Notes under the pieces: model-generated
Seen by the model: the letters and a program-made list of their open reading frames with translations, nothing else
The model's database searches: none
Told to the model about the DNA's origin: nothing
Assembly: GCA_046156035.1 (NCBI GenBank)
Contig: JBJXEW010000030.1
Span: 15,585-79,584, forward strand
DNA length: 64,000 bases
Source of the DNA: JAEUIX01 sp046156035
GTDB taxonomy: Bacteria > Planctomycetota > Phycisphaerae > Phycisphaerales > UBA1924
Direction: 5' to 3'
Position numbers and translations under genes: made by a program
In this document: positions 63,519 to 64,000 of the stretch, one piece after another
Numbering within the stretch: the first letter of the stretch is position 1
Layout: each line of letters starts with the position of its first letter

Positions 63519-64000
63519 GATGCCTCGGGCAACGTGGCCAGCGTGCTGGTGAACCAGCGGCCCGCGGCGGACTGGAGCGGCAGCGTCATACGCAGCGTGA
63601 ACAACTCGAACCAGCGCTCGTGGGTTTTTGCCCATGACGGCCTGGGCCGGCTCACACGGGCCGCGGTGGGCGCGTTGTCGCTGGTTCTGCCCAACGGCGC
63701 CAACCCCTTGAATGCCGCGGTGCCGGGCGTGCCCGGCGCCGTGGCGCTGAGCGCAACGGGCCAGCCCGCGGTGGTGGGCGGCACGCAGAGCACGCAGTAT
63801 GTGCAGCCGCGCGTGCAGACGTGGACGCTCGACACGCTGGGCTCGTGGACCGGTGCCGCGGCGGGCACGGGGGCCGCAACCGGTTCCACGTCTCCCCTGC
63901 CGGGCCTGTCGATCTGGGGCGATGTGAACGGCGACGGCGTGGCACCCGCCACCGAGCCCTTGGGGTTCACGCACACGATCGATGCCGCGAACCGGACCAC
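63519..64000 (+). pseudogene. Partial second RHS core segment, running off the window
   Basis: In frame from 63519 to the window end the translation is RHS-like: DASGNVASVLVNQRPAADWS, FAHDGLGRLTRAAVGALSLV and VQTWTLDTLGSWTGAAAGTG. It parallels residues ~2456-2590 of the large RHS protein (DAAGNRLAANITQ, YDSLSRLTGSKLGVLQV, DSWTLDTLGNWVGNSGA). The frame stays open upstream for some distance, but no convincing start or signal is seen. It is either a displaced (orphan) core-tip cassette or the start of a further gene; the part past 64000 would decide. Confidence 0.65.

Overview
The window is GC-rich bacterial DNA, most likely from a planctomycete of the class Phycisphaerae. Four things point there. 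Secreted proteins end in the dockerin-like signature NPDDLGDFITDYF or a VPTPGAAALLGLGG...RRRR sorting tail. The 16S rRNA gene stands alone, with no 23S or 5S beside it. Peptidoglycan genes (rsmH, ftsL, ftsI) occur alongside gram-negative lipid A and envelope genes (lpxA, an OmpH/Skp-like chaperone, a LAB_N protein). Families of short palindromic repeats are also scattered through the DNA, several of them inside genes. The placement is inferred from these features, not from a phylogeny.

Layout. 0-4.6 kb: a secreted GHL10 glycoside hydrolase, a DUF4286 protein, and an ECF sigma factor operon with a candidate anti-sigma factor and an exported coiled-coil protein. 4.7-12.3 kb: housekeeping genes (miaB, a DNA polymerase III delta' subunit, nth, a zinc-ribbon coiled-coil protein, cdsA) with small unknowns between them. 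12.4-16 kb: a large secreted GC-type dockerin protein and a repeat-laden hypothetical gene. 16-23 kb: uppS, purA, a YyaL/DUF255 thioredoxin-domain protein and a PEP-CTERM-like secreted protein with a clear promoter and terminator. 23.3-28 kb: a shortened dcw cluster (rsmH, a LysM membrane protein, ftsL-like, ftsI). 28-34 kb: a saccharopine dehydrogenase-family protein, OmpH-like, lipB, lpxA, DUF309, DUF2934 and a membrane acyltransferase. 34.2-36.3 kb: an isolated 16S rRNA transcription unit with its own promoter and terminator. 36.5-44.8 kb: comF, two unknown genes, a LAB_N/GT2 pair, a 2Fe-2S ferredoxin with iscX, DinB, an oligopeptide ABC permease, an exported VOC protein and two tRNAs (Pro-UGG, Thr-UGU). 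44.9-52.2 kb: a translationally coupled type II secretion/type IV pilus-like operon (secretin, ATPase, GspC/PilP-like, PilN-like, PilO-like, TPR lipoprotein). 52.5-64 kb: an HTH regulator, then a giant RHS/YD-repeat protein of about 3,240 residues ending in an HNH nuclease-like tip, followed at once by a SUKH-like immunity gene and a second, partial RHS core segment running off the window.

The most notable system is the RHS locus. It has the architecture of a polymorphic toxin with cognate immunity and a downstream alternative core or tip segment, and it carries a pair of dockerin-like calcium-binding repeats inside the RHS core. The second notable theme is the set of palindromic repeat families. 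They have entered protein-coding genes in frame, most densely in the secretion operon.
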